Assembly: GCF_004634215.1 (NCBI RefSeq) | Contig: NZ_SMMH01000037.1 | Location: forward strand, 1 to 29,792 | Reading direction: 5' to 3' | From: Deinococcus fonticola | GTDB taxonomy: Bacteria; Deinococcota; Deinococci; Deinococcales; Deinococcaceae | Length of the DNA: 29,792 nucleotides | Shown here: piece by piece, positions 9,796 to 16,957 of the stretch | How the letters are laid out: each line of letters begins with the position of its first letter | How positions within the stretch are numbered: position 1 is the first letter of the stretch | Program-made: the position numbers and the translations under genes | The notes under the pieces: model-generated | What the model was told of the DNA's origin: nothing | The model's database searches: none | Seen by the model: only the letters and a program-made list of their open reading frames with translations

Positions 9796-11187
9796 ATGAC
9801 CCAGACCGCCCCTCCCCCCACCTCTGGACTCGACCGGTACTTCGGGATCACCCAGAGCGGCTCGACGGTTTCGCGCGAACTGCGGGCCGGGCTGACCACC
9901 TTCCTGACCATGAGTTACATCCTGTTCGTGAACCCGCAGGTGCTCGGGAACGCCATTCACGTGCCCAACGCCTTCGTGCAGCTGCTGATGACCACCGCGA
10001 TTGCGGCCGCGTTCGGCAGTTTCATGATGGGCCTGGTGGCGAAGTACCCCTTCGCGCAGGCCCCGGGCATGGGCCTCAACGCCTTCTTCGCCTTCACGGT
10101 GGTGCTGACCATGAAGGTGCCGTGGGAAACGGCGCTCGGCGCGGTGTTCATCAGCGGCGTGCTGTTCGTGCTGCTCAGCGTCATAGGGGTGCGGCAGGCC
10201 ATCGTGCAGTCGATTCCCTCGGCCCTGAAATTTGCCATCACCGGCGGCATCGGGGCGTTTCTGGCGTTCCTGGGCCTCAAGAACTCGGGGCTGGTGGTCA
10301 GCAACCCCGCCACCTTCGTGGGTCTGGGTTCGCTGCTTTCCCCGCCGGTCTGGCTGGCGCTGGTCGGCCTGGTCGTGACCACCGGCCTGATGGCCCGCCG
10401 CGTCACCGGGGCGATCCTGTGGGGCATTCTGGTGACCACGCTGCTGGGCATCCTGCTGCACCTGCCGGTCTACCCGGGCGGTGCCAGCGGAGCCCTGCAG
10501 GCATTTTCCGGCTTTAGCGGCAACCTGCTGGGCATCTTCGGCACGCCGGTGTGGCCCGGCGACCTGGTCGGCAAGATGGATCTGGCGGGCGCCCTGGGGC
10601 TGGGCCTCCTGCACGTGGTGTTCACCTTCTTCTTCGTGGATTTCTTCGACGCGACCGGCACCCTGACCGGCCTCTCGCAGAAGGCCGGCTTTCTCGACGC
10701 GCAGGGCAACATGCCGCGCCCGCGCCGCCTGTTTGCCATGGACGGCCTGGCCGCCATGTTCGGGGCTTTCATGGGCACCAGCACCACCACCGCTTACGTC
10801 GAGTCGGCCAGCGGCATCGGTGAGGGGGGCCGCACCGGCCTGACCGCCGTGACGGTGGGGGTACTGTTCCTGCTGAGCATGTTCCTGTGGCCCCTCGCCT
10901 CGGCCATTCCCGCCGCCGCCACCGCGCCCGCCCTGATCCTGGTGGGCGCCCTGATGATGGAAGGCGTCAAAGAAGTCGACTGGAGCGACATAGGCGAGAG
11001 CCTGCCGGCCTTCCTGACTATCCTGTTGATGCCGCTGACCTTCAGCATCGCCAACGGCGTGAGCTTCGGCATCATCAGCTACTGCGCCATCAAGCTGCTA
11101 AGCGGCCAGGCCCGCAAGGTCAGTCCTATTCTGTACGTGATCGCGGCCCTGCTGCTGGCCCGCTACCTGTTCCTGGTCAACGAGTAA
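9796..11187 (+). CDS. AzgA-type purine permease (adenine/guanine/hypoxanthine uptake)
   Basis: This 463-residue inner-membrane protein imports purine bases, probably with protons. It belongs to the AzgA (COG2252) branch of the NCS2 superfamily. Supporting motifs are an N-terminal block with ELRAGLTTFLTMSYILFVNP, QAPGMGLNAFFAFTVV, FVDFFDATGTLTG (the AzgA substrate-site signature) and GTSTTTAYVESASGIGEGGR. About twelve hydrophobic segments are visible. The start has AGGAG seven bases upstream. It follows guaD by 230 bases, with a repeat element between, so it may be co-transcribed or have its own promoter. A strong terminator follows. The genes upstream deaminate and oxidise its likely substrates. 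Specificity among purines cannot be read from sequence alone. Confidence 0.92.
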   Translation: MTQTAPPPTSGLDRYFGITQSGSTVSRELRAGLTTFLTMSYILFVNPQVLGNAIHVPNAFVQLLMTTAIAAAFGSFMMGLVAKYPFAQAPGMGLNAFFAFTVVLTMKVPWETALGAVFISGVLFVLLSVIGVRQAIVQSIPSALKFAITGGIGAFLAFLGLKNSGLVVSNPATFVGLGSLLSPPVWLALVGLVVTTGLMARRVTGAILWGILVTTLLGILLHLPVYPGGASGALQAFSGFSGNLLGIFGTPVWPGDLVGKMDLAGALGLGLLHVVFTFFFVDFFDATGTLTGLSQKAGFLDAQGNMPRPRRLFAMDGLAAMFGAFMGTSTTTAYVESASGIGEGGRTGLTAVTVGVLFLLSMFLWPLASAIPAAATAPALILVGALMMEGVKEVDWSDIGESLPAFLTILLMPLTFSIANGVSFGIISYCAIKLLSGQARKVSPILYVIAALLLARYLFLVNE

Positions 11188-11200
11188 AGCAAGTAGGCTC

Positions 11201-11236
11201 AGGCCCGCAGCGCCCTCGGTGGCCTGCGGGCCTTTG
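11201..11236 (+). terminator. Rho-independent terminator after the purine operon
   Basis: AGGCCCGCAG pairs perfectly with CTGCGGGCCT (10 bp, 13-base loop) and is followed by a short TT. It lies 13 bases after the permease stop. The weak T-tract is common in GC-rich genomes. Confidence 0.75.
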
Positions 11237-11290
11237 CAGCGCCCGCTCGCCCGCACCGTTAAAGACAGCGCCGGCCGGCACTCATCGAAG

Positions 11291-11309
11291 TAATTGCAAA
11301 CGGCAATAA
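11291..11309. promoter_or_regulatory. Candidate MarR operator
   Basis: TAATTGC-aaacg-GCAATAA is an inverted repeat (six of seven positions) lying 30 bases before the MarR-type gene. MarR proteins usually bind 16-20 bp AT-rich palindromes that overlap their own promoter, and this site stands out from the GC-rich surroundings. Self-regulation of the marR-P450 pair is therefore likely but inferred. Confidence 0.5.
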
Positions 11310-11338
11310 CCTGAGGCTGGTGCTCCGAGGCACTCCCC

Positions 11339-11827
11339 ATGACCGATATTGACCCAGCTCATCCGCCAGCACAGTCACCTACACAGCTACTCCGGCTGCC
11401 CCTCTCCATTCAGTTGCTGGAGGCGCTGTGGCTGCTGTGGCAGTCGCTGGCTTCAGAAGGCGAAGCGGCGCTGCAACACGACCTGAAGCTTGACCTGCGC
11501 AGTTTCATCGTTCTGAGTCACCTTCAGGAGCATGCCTACCAGCCCGCCGAACTGGCCGGACAACTCATGCTGAAACGCTACGAAATGAGCCGGTTGCTCG
11601 GCAGTCTGGAACAAAAAGGCCTGATCATGCGAACCGCGAGCACGCCGGGAGACAGGCGCCGGGTTACCGTGACCCTGACCCCCAGCGGTCGCCAGGCCTG
11701 GCAGACGGGCCTTCAGACCGCCGAGCAGGTCACGCGGCAGTACCTGGCTCACCTCACGCCGTCGGAAGTTCAGGCCCTGATCGGGTCGCTGCACGCCATC
11801 ACCCCCCCCACAGGAGAATGCTCATGA
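11339..11827 (+). CDS. MarR-family transcriptional regulator
   Basis: The 162-residue protein has the MarR winged-helix fold. An N-terminal dimer helix (about 18-45) is followed by a helix-turn-helix ([20 protein letters not shown], then [10 protein letters not shown]). The wing carries the conserved D-R-R motif ([17 protein letters not shown]), and C-terminal helices close the dimer. MarR proteins are usually repressors released by small phenolic or lipophilic ligands or by oxidation. The only cysteine is near the C-terminal end (GECS), so a ligand-sensing mode is more likely. Its stop overlaps the start of the P450 gene (ATGA), so the two are co-expressed and the P450 substrate or product is a reasonable guess for the ligand. 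A palindrome upstream suggests autoregulation. Confidence 0.88.
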   Translation: MTDIDPAHPPAQSPTQLLRLPLSIQLLEALWLLWQSLASEGEAALQHDLKLDLRSFIVLSHLQEHAYQPAELAGQLMLKRYEMSRLLGSLEQKGLIMRTASTPGDRRRVTVTLTPSGRQAWQTGLQTAEQVTRQYLAHLTPSEVQALIGSLHAITPPTGECS

Positions 11828-13047
11828 CCAGTTCAGCCCCGAAAGTGCCGGGCACGCCCGGTTGCCCCTTTCACGCCGGCGCGGCGCCCACCGCTTCCCT
11901 CACCCGCCGCCCCGCCGCCGATGACGCGCTTGAGCCCGTGCCGACCTTCAATGGCGTCCGCGACATCCTGAAAGACCCTGAACTGAAACAGGCCGGTTTT
12001 CTGGCGGGGCTGGTTCAGCAGAGCGCCGGGCAGCAGGGGCACGCCCCGGTGCTGTACCTCCAGGGCGACGAGCACACCGAGATGCGCCGCGCCACTGCCA
12101 AATACTTCACGCCCACCGCCGTGAACGCTTACCAGCCCATGATCGCTCGCCTGGCCGACGACCTGATCGGTGAACTCGTCCGCAAGGGGGAAGTCAACCT
12201 CGACGACCTGAGCCTGAAACTGGCCGTCACGGTCGCCGCCCAGGTGATCGGGTTAAACGCGAGCCGGCTGCCGGGCATGGAAAAACGCATCGAGGCGTTC
12301 GTGACGGGAGATGTCGACGGTGCCCCTGGCGCGGCCATGAAATCCTCGCCTCTGCGCCAGGCGCGCATGGGCACGAACGTGGCGCTGTTCTTCACGCTGG
12401 ATGTCAAACCGGCCATCGAGGCGCGGCGCAAATCAGCGCAGGACGACCTGATCAGCTACCTGCTGGAACGCGAGTACAGTGACCAGGACATCCTCACGGA
12501 ATGCATCACCTACGCCACGGCGGGCATGATCACCACCCGCGAATTCATCACGCTGGCCGCCTACCAGATGCTGCGGCACCCCGAGCTGCGCGCCGAGTAC
12601 CTGCACAGCACCGAGAAGGAGCGCCACGCCATCCTGCATGAGATCCTGCGCCTCGACCCGGTGGTCGGCACGCTGTACCGCCGCGCCGAACAGGACGTGG
12701 AAGTGGCGGGCCAGCATTACCCCAGCGGCACCACTTTCGCCCTGAACGTCCAGACCGCCAACGCCGACCCCGGCATCGTGGGCGAGGACGCCGAGCAGCT
12801 GTGCCCCCACCGCCCCCTGCCGCGGGGTGTGCAGGCCCAGGGGCTGTCTTTCGGCGACGGCCCACACCGCTGCCCCGGCGCTTTTCTGGCCATCAAGGAA
12901 AGCGACGTGTTCCTGCGGCGACTGCTGATCTGGCGCGACCTGGAGATCTTGCGCCACCCCGACATCGGGTACAACGAACTGGTGAAGGGCTACGAACTGC
13001 GCCGCTTGCGTGTGCGTCTGGGGCAGGCAGGAGCGGGTCGAGCCTGA
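11824..13047 (+). CDS. Cytochrome P450 monooxygenase
   Basis: The 407-residue soluble P450 carries a heme and would insert oxygen into an unknown substrate using external ferredoxin partners, none of which is encoded nearby. It shows the K-helix E-x-x-R (Glu273-Arg276 in HEILRLDP), the heme loop [10 protein letters not shown] with ligand Cys350, and the heme-contact motif [16 protein letters not shown]. In the oxygen-activation I-helix the usual A-G-x-[D/E]-T-T reads Ala233-Gly-Met-Ile236-Thr-Thr, so the conserved acid is Ile. An N-terminal GCPFHAG is present. The ATG at 11824 was chosen over one at 11818 because AGGAG is seven bases before it. No CYP family is assigned. Confidence 0.92.
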   Translation: MTSSAPKVPGTPGCPFHAGAAPTASLTRRPAADDALEPVPTFNGVRDILKDPELKQAGFLAGLVQQSAGQQGHAPVLYLQGDEHTEMRRATAKYFTPTAVNAYQPMIARLADDLIGELVRKGEVNLDDLSLKLAVTVAAQVIGLNASRLPGMEKRIEAFVTGDVDGAPGAAMKSSPLRQARMGTNVALFFTLDVKPAIEARRKSAQDDLISYLLEREYSDQDILTECITYATAGMITTREFITLAAYQMLRHPELRAEYLHSTEKERHAILHEILRLDPVVGTLYRRAEQDVEVAGQHYPSGTTFALNVQTANADPGIVGEDAEQLCPHRPLPRGVQAQGLSFGDGPHRCPGAFLAIKESDVFLRRLLIWRDLEILRHPDIGYNELVKGYELRRLRVRLGQAGAGRA

Positions 13048-13072
13048 CGCTGCGCGGGTTTCACACTTCCGG

Positions 13073-13098
13073 GCGGAACCATGACCAGCCGGTTCCGC
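13073..13098 (+). terminator. Hairpin after the P450 gene
   Basis: GCGGAACC and GGTTCCGC form a perfect 8-bp stem with a 10-base loop, 26 bases after the P450 stop. No T-run follows, so termination strength is uncertain. Confidence 0.5.
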
Positions 13099-13520
13099 TG
13101 TAGGGCCCTGCTGGAACGCCCGCGCGGACGAGCCCGGCGCTGAACACCCGCAATGATCCCACAGCCCGCTTTCTAAGCTGCGGGCATGTGCCGAACAATG
13201 AGAAGACGCAGGCCGCCAGGGGCAGGAGAAAGTGGCTCTGCACTGGATCTACCGGATAGGCCTACCGGACGCCGGAGCGGCAGATCTGACCGCTCCGGCG
13301 TTCTTGTCCCGGCGAGGGAGAAGCTTGCCGTCTGTTCCCTCCCCTTGCCGTCGGGTTGCCCGGTGATTTCATTACCCGGACTCCCCTGTGAGTGCTCAAG
13401 GCGCTGCTGCCCGTGCGCGATCCTGCCCCCCCTGCATATTTCGCCATCTGGGCTGAGGAATTGATGGGCGATACGCCACCTCAAATCGTCTGCCACGGAT
13501 TTCATAGGCCAGCTTATGGT
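13099..13520. other. Non-coding stretch with bidirectional terminator
   Basis: No gene is supported here. Besides the terminator at 13269-13306 it has a GCCCGC/GCGGGC hairpin (13164-13169 with 13180-13185). Two short open frames, one per strand, have no ribosome-binding site and no recognisable similarity. It lies between genes that converge on it from both sides. Confidence 0.5.
13269..13306. terminator. Strong terminator-type hairpin between convergent genes
   Basis: ACGCCGGAGCGG (13269-13280) and CCGCTCCGGCGT (13290-13301) form a perfect 12-bp stem with a 9-base loop, followed by TCTTGT on the plus strand. Its place between the P450 gene and a convergent minus-strand gene suits a terminator serving one or both directions. 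Confidence 0.65.
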
Positions 13521-14333
13521 TCATCTGGCTGACAGTCGCTCACTCACCCACTGAGCGAAGGTTTGCAGTCCTCCAGGTTCCCAGTTCACCGTCCCCGTTC
13601 CCCGGTAGGCTGCCAGCGCCTGCTGCACCATGGGAACGATGTCCTCCGGCACTTCGCCCAAGGCCCACTCCCCGCCCTCCCTTTTTGAAAGAACCTGTCC
13701 ATTGCTCAGATAGGCCAGGGTACGGCAGGCATTGAGGATGGCGTACTCGGGCATATCAGTGATCCTGGCCAGGGCCTCACGAACATCCGACACGACCGAA
13801 GCCAGATGATCACCGGGTGGAATCGGCGGCAACACCTCTTGCGCGGCTGGCCCCCAGAGGGCGATCCCTCTTGCCCTGGTCACGGTGACATGACCTGCCA
13901 GATCATGATCGGTGGCTCCAGCAGGCCAGAGTGTCCAGACGCCTGTCTTCAGAACCTCCGTCACGGCTGTGCGCCAGTCTTCACTGTAATGAAACTCGAA
14001 GGGGGCTGGATGCGTCCAGGGAGTGAGGGACTCGGCATTCAGGACGCTCAATTCCAATGGATAAGGCTGTTGAGACAGCCGCAACAGCAGGCGACCAAGC
14101 GCCGCTTTGGAGGCCGTGGAGAGGGACGAGCCGACGATGACGAGCACGTCCAGATCGCTGCGGGCGGGGTTGAAACTGCCCAGGGCCAGCGAACCGTGCA
14201 GATAAATCCCGATCAACTGCTGACCGAGCAGATGGCGCAGCTCGGAAACCAGGAGACCGAGCTGCTGGCCTGCTGAATTGGGAAAGGGAAGATGCCTGGC
14301 TGGTAACATCGCCGCTTCAGTATGGCGGTGCAT
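13521..14333 (-). CDS. Aminoglycoside-nucleotidyltransferase-like protein (AadA/ANT type)
   Basis: The 270-residue protein has the nucleotidyltransferase signature LHGSLALGSFNPARSDLDVL: His46-Gly-Ser48 and metal-binding Asp60/Asp62, with a third carboxylate at Glu94 (PLELSV). The C-terminal half is helical and resembles the DUF4111 domain of AadA (streptomycin/spectinomycin adenylyltransferase) and ANT(9), in both length (about 260) and domain order. Such enzymes transfer AMP to an antibiotic hydroxyl. Whether this chromosomal homologue does so or modifies another molecule cannot be told. No ribosome-binding site decides between the ATG at 14333 and one at 14309; the longer form is given. It is alone on this strand, between two hairpins, with no mobile-element marks next to it. 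Confidence 0.8.
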   Translation of the reverse strand: MHRHTEAAMLPARHLPFPNSAGQQLGLLVSELRHLLGQQLIGIYLHGSLALGSFNPARSDLDVLVIVGSSLSTASKAALGRLLLRLSQQPYPLELSVLNAESLTPWTHPAPFEFHYSEDWRTAVTEVLKTGVWTLWPAGATDHDLAGHVTVTRARGIALWGPAAQEVLPPIPPGDHLASVVSDVREALARITDMPEYAILNACRTLAYLSNGQVLSKREGGEWALGEVPEDIVPMVQQALAAYRGTGTVNWEPGGLQTFAQWVSERLSAR

Positions 14334-14407
14334 GACCCCATAAAGCTGAGCGGCAAAGCGTCCCGGTCACCCTTCCGGTCATAGAGCTCCGTGCAGTTCA
14401 GGGTGAG

Positions 14408-14434
14408 GTTCCGCGGCGGGTTTCATCGCGGAAC
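14408..14434 (-). terminator. Dyad downstream of the orphan spore-coat-U-like gene
   Basis: GTTCCGCG and CGCGGAAC form a perfect 8-bp stem with an 11-base loop, 31 bases beyond the stop of the minus-strand gene at 14465. On that strand no T-run follows, so it is only a possible terminator. Confidence 0.4.
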
Positions 14435-14464
14435 TTTCCTCCGACATCTCACGCCTCAGTCGTT

Positions 14465-14749
14465 TCAGTCGAAGTGCAGGTCGGTGGCGCTCGACACGAG
14501 CTGATAACGGTAAAGCTGCGCTCCTTGTGCGTCGCGTTCACTTTGAATGAGGTGCCAGTGGCCGGGCAGGACGCCGCTGTACTCGCGCGGGTCGAGGGGC
14601 GCGGGCGTGCTCGCGGTACAGCGCAGCGTGATGGCCTGGCTGCTGCGGGCGGCGACCTCGCAGATGTTCCCGACGCCCACCGACAGAGGCAGGCTGGTCG
14701 CCAGGGCGGAACCGAGAAGCAGCGTGCTCAGGAGTGGCAGGAGGCGCAT
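14465..14749 (-). CDS. Short exported protein related to the spore-coat-U (SCPU) N-terminus
   Basis: The 94-residue product has a signal peptide (MRLLPLLSTLLLGSALA, cut near residue 18). Its mature start, PLSVGVGNICEV, closely resembles PLNVSVGNVCTW of the major fibre subunit encoded at 15074. It keeps the paired cysteines (Cys30 and Cys44, the latter in ITLRCT) but lacks most of the beta-sandwich that follows in a 150-residue SCPU domain. It is transcribed away from the fibre operon, with a 324-base shared upstream region. It may be a tip, anchor or assembly-control protein, or a degenerate subunit. The relation to the SCPU family is inferred from this short N-terminal match. Confidence 0.65.
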   Translation of the reverse strand: MRLLPLLSTLLLGSALATSLPLSVGVGNICEVAARSSQAITLRCTASTPAPLDPREYSGVLPGHWHLIQSERDAQGAQLYRYQLVSSATDLHFD

Positions 14750-15073
14750 ACCGGCAGCCTAAGCGCCGGCCCCTTTCACGACTCTGACCCTCCGGGGTGG
14801 GCCGGCCTTCATTATTTTTGACACGTGGTTGGTCAGCCGAACAGGGCCCTGGGAGCGGCGGCGCCTGGGCCCCGAACACCATCAGCGGCCACGGCTCAGA
14901 CTTTTTTGAAGATTTCTTTACCTTGGCGGCTTATGCCGCGCCTGCACGCAGAATTTTCATTAACGCCGCGCTAATGGTACGGCGCTTACTGTTTTCTTAC
15001 AGCCAAGGAGATGAAGGCGGGAGGAACCTTCCCACCCGACCATCTGCTCCGGTTCGCTGCAAGGAGCCCAGCC
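14750..15073. other. Shared upstream region of divergent fibre genes
   Basis: This AT-richer 324-base gap separates the orphan SCPU-like gene (minus) from the fibre operon (plus) and must contain both promoters. A TTGACA lies at 14818-14823 but has no good -10 partner at 16-18 bases. No gene and no clear operator was found. A ribosome-binding AAGGAG is at 15061, directly before the major-subunit start. Confidence 0.4.
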
Positions 15074-15589
15074 ATGAAAAAAACCCTTTCCCTGTTCGCC
15101 ACCGTCCTCCTCACCTCCGGACTGGCCCACGCCGAGAGTGGCTCGGGCACCGGCACCATCACCGTGCCGCTGAACGTCAGCGTCGGCAACGTCTGCACCT
15201 GGTGGGGTCAGGAAGGAGGCGACATCGCCGGCATGAACTTCACCCAGACCGACCGCGGCGACGGGTCTACCGCCATTTTCGGCGGCACCTACTACGCCAC
15301 CAAGGACCTGGTGGGGGCCGCGCAACTGAAGATCAAGTGCACCAAGGACACGGTCGTCACGCGCAGCTTCCCGCAGACCGTGAAACTGATGCGGGCGGGC
15401 AGCAACGATTATCTCCAGGTGGATGTCGGCGAGACATTTTCCCTGAATCCTTCCCAGGGCGGAGACGCCGGGCACACTGTGGCCGACCAGCACATCAGCG
15501 ACATGACCTTCACCATCAGAGCCGGGCAGTGGGGCGTCAGCAAGGGCAGCTACAGCGGCAACTTCGTCATGACTTACGACTACCAGTAA
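15074..15589 (+). CDS. Spore-coat-U-type fibre subunit, probable major pilin of a chaperone-usher system
   Basis: The 171-residue exported protein is the likely main building block of a surface fibre. A signal peptide (MKKTLSLFATVLLTSGLAHA) is followed by the subunit donor-strand region ITVPLNVSVGNV. Cys41 and Cys89 (LKIKC) form the disulfide typical of these immunoglobulin-like subunits. The C-terminal strand FVMTYDYQ is the alternating hydrophobic end that the chaperone caps. SCPU (spore coat U) proteins are the subunits of archaic chaperone-usher pili. AAGGAG precedes the chosen ATG; an in-frame ATG 21 codons earlier would hide the signal peptide. It is first in the operon and separated from the other genes by a strong terminator, which fits a subunit made in excess. 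Confidence 0.85.
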   Translation: MKKTLSLFATVLLTSGLAHAESGSGTGTITVPLNVSVGNVCTWWGQEGGDIAGMNFTQTDRGDGSTAIFGGTYYATKDLVGAAQLKIKCTKDTVVTRSFPQTVKLMRAGSNDYLQVDVGETFSLNPSQGGDAGHTVADQHISDMTFTIRAGQWGVSKGSYSGNFVMTYDYQ

Positions 15590-15611
15590 GCGGCGGTACC
15601 TTCAAGGGATG

Positions 15612-15673
15612 GGGCGGTGGTCAGGTTGGGCGACCTCACAGTCGACAAGGGGGCCTGGCCACCGCCCTTTTTT
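15612..15673 (+). terminator. Strong intra-operon terminator after the major subunit
   Basis: GGGCGGTGGTCAGG (15612-15625) pairs with CCTGGCCACCGCCC (15654-15667) at 13 of 14 positions and is followed by six T. It lies between the major subunit and the next genes on the same strand. Partial read-through would keep chaperone and usher low relative to subunit, an arrangement known for pilin operons. Confidence 0.85.
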
Positions 15674-15731
15674 ATAGACCTTATAACAGCAGAACACCTT
15701 TTTTCATTCCTTTCCTTCAGGAGGACCCAGC

Positions 15732-16172
15732 ATGTCCGGCACGACCCCTTACCGAAGATGGTGCGCAGCGTTGCTGCTTTGCCTGCCCGCGCTGGGGTGC
15801 GCCCGCGCCTGCGAGGTACAAAGCGGCCTGAACCTGCGCTACCAGGCGACCCAGGCCAGCAGCGGCACGCTGTGGGTGCAGGTGCGCTGCCTGCCCGGCG
15901 AGGCCCCCTACCGCCTGACGGTGCTTTCGGCCCTGTTTCAGGGGCGGGACTGGCCGCTGACGCTGCAAGGATCGCAGGGCACGCTGAAGGTGCTGGTGCG
16001 CGGCGCAGCCCCCGTGCTGGGCGACGCGATCCGTCCCGGCGCGGCGCAGCGCGGCAACCAGCAGTTTTCCTTCGAGGTGCAGGCCGCGCCCGACCAGTGG
16101 GTGCCGGCGGGAACATACTCGGCCCTGACCACCCTTTCCCTCAAGACCATCAGTCCCGTGGAGCAGCCATGA
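15732..16172 (+). CDS. Spore-coat-U-type fibre subunit, probable minor subunit
   Basis: The 146-residue product has a signal peptide (CAALLLCLPALGCARA) and an SCPU-like domain. Cys27 is near the mature start (ACEVQSGLNLRY) and Cys53 lies in VQVRC. The C-terminal QWVPAGTYSALTTLSL matches the family's final 'P-A-G-x-Y-x-D-x-x-x-x-x-x' strand. It is likely a low-abundance or tip subunit of the fibre. Signal peptide cleavage would fall directly before the first cysteine of the domain. AGGAGG lies seven bases before the start, one of the best ribosome-binding sites in the window. The stop overlaps the chaperone start (ATGA), so both are made together, after the terminator that isolates the major subunit. 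Confidence 0.85.
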   Translation: MSGTTPYRRWCAALLLCLPALGCARACEVQSGLNLRYQATQASSGTLWVQVRCLPGEAPYRLTVLSALFQGRDWPLTLQGSQGTLKVLVRGAAPVLGDAIRPGAAQRGNQQFSFEVQAAPDQWVPAGTYSALTTLSLKTISPVEQP

Positions 16173-16957
16173 ACTCCCTCCTGAACCGACCCCTGAAACG
16201 CCTGCCCCTCCTGAACCTGCTGGCCGCCCTGCTTCCCCTGAGCCTCGGCCCGGCGCTGGCGCAGCAGAGTTTCAGCCTGACTCCGGTAATCCTGAACGTC
16301 GACCCGGCCAAGACCCTGAACGCCTCGCTGACCTTTACCAACACCAGCACTCAGGTGATGACCGTAAACGCCAGCGTGCTGGAGTGGGCCTGGAAGGACA
16401 ACCAGGAGGTCAACACGCCCACGCGCGACCTGCTGCTCAACCCCCCCAGTTTTACCCTGAAGCCGGGCGAAAGCCAGGTGATCCGGGTGGGCCTGCGCCG
16501 CAAACCCACGCCCAACGAACTGACCTACCGCCTGATCCTGGCGCAGCAGCCCCCGGGCGTGAAACCCGCGCAGGAGAGTAGTGAGGGCGGGCTCGGCGAC
16601 CCGACCAAACCGGATTCGGCCCCGGCACTGGACATTCAGATCACCCAGCTGTTTCAGGCGCGGGTGGCGGTGTACATTGCCCCCAGCAACACCGCCCCGA
16701 AGCTGACCTTCACGGCCCTGGGCAGCGGAGCCGGCCTGACCCTGAGCGTCAGCAACAGCGGCACGCGCCACCAGACGCTGTACGACCTGACCGCCCGGCG
16801 CGGCGGGGTGACGCTGCCGCTGCCGGTCAACGCCGTGCTGCAGGGCGCGGCGGTGCAGTACCCGCTGGCCGAACTGGCGGGCCTCAGCGGGCCGCTCAGC
16901 CTGAGCTACCGCACCCAGGACGGGGTGACCGTCAATGAAACGCTGCCCCTGCCCTGA
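16169..16957 (+). CDS. Periplasmic fimbrial chaperone (PapD/FimC-like)
   Basis: This 262-residue chaperone would bind unfolded SCPU subunits in the periplasm, donate a beta strand and hand them to the usher. A signal peptide ending GPALA is followed by FSLTPVILNVDPAKTLNASL. The first domain contains LKPGESQVIRVGLRR, matching the conserved 'L-x-P-G-x-x-Q-x-V-R' strand, then YRLILAQQPP. The second domain is a smaller beta sandwich ending TVNETLPLP. A flexible acidic/Gly insertion (ESSEGGLGDPTKPDSAP) lies at the region used for subunit donation in classical chaperones. The true start is the ATG at 16169 that overlaps the preceding stop; the long open frame upstream is a shadow. The last 23 bases overlap the usher gene. 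Confidence 0.88.
   Translation: MNSLLNRPLKRLPLLNLLAALLPLSLGPALAQQSFSLTPVILNVDPAKTLNASLTFTNTSTQVMTVNASVLEWAWKDNQEVNTPTRDLLLNPPSFTLKPGESQVIRVGLRRKPTPNELTYRLILAQQPPGVKPAQESSEGGLGDPTKPDSAPALDIQITQLFQARVAVYIAPSNTAPKLTFTALGSGAGLTLSVSNSGTRHQTLYDLTARRGGVTLPLPVNAVLQGAAVQYPLAELAGLSGPLSLSYRTQDGVTVNETLPLP

Noticed and set aside
13186..13464. A short plus-strand open frame after the P450 gene
   Set aside because: It spans a strong terminator hairpin, lacks a ribosome-binding site and has Arg/Pro/Ser-rich non-coding composition.
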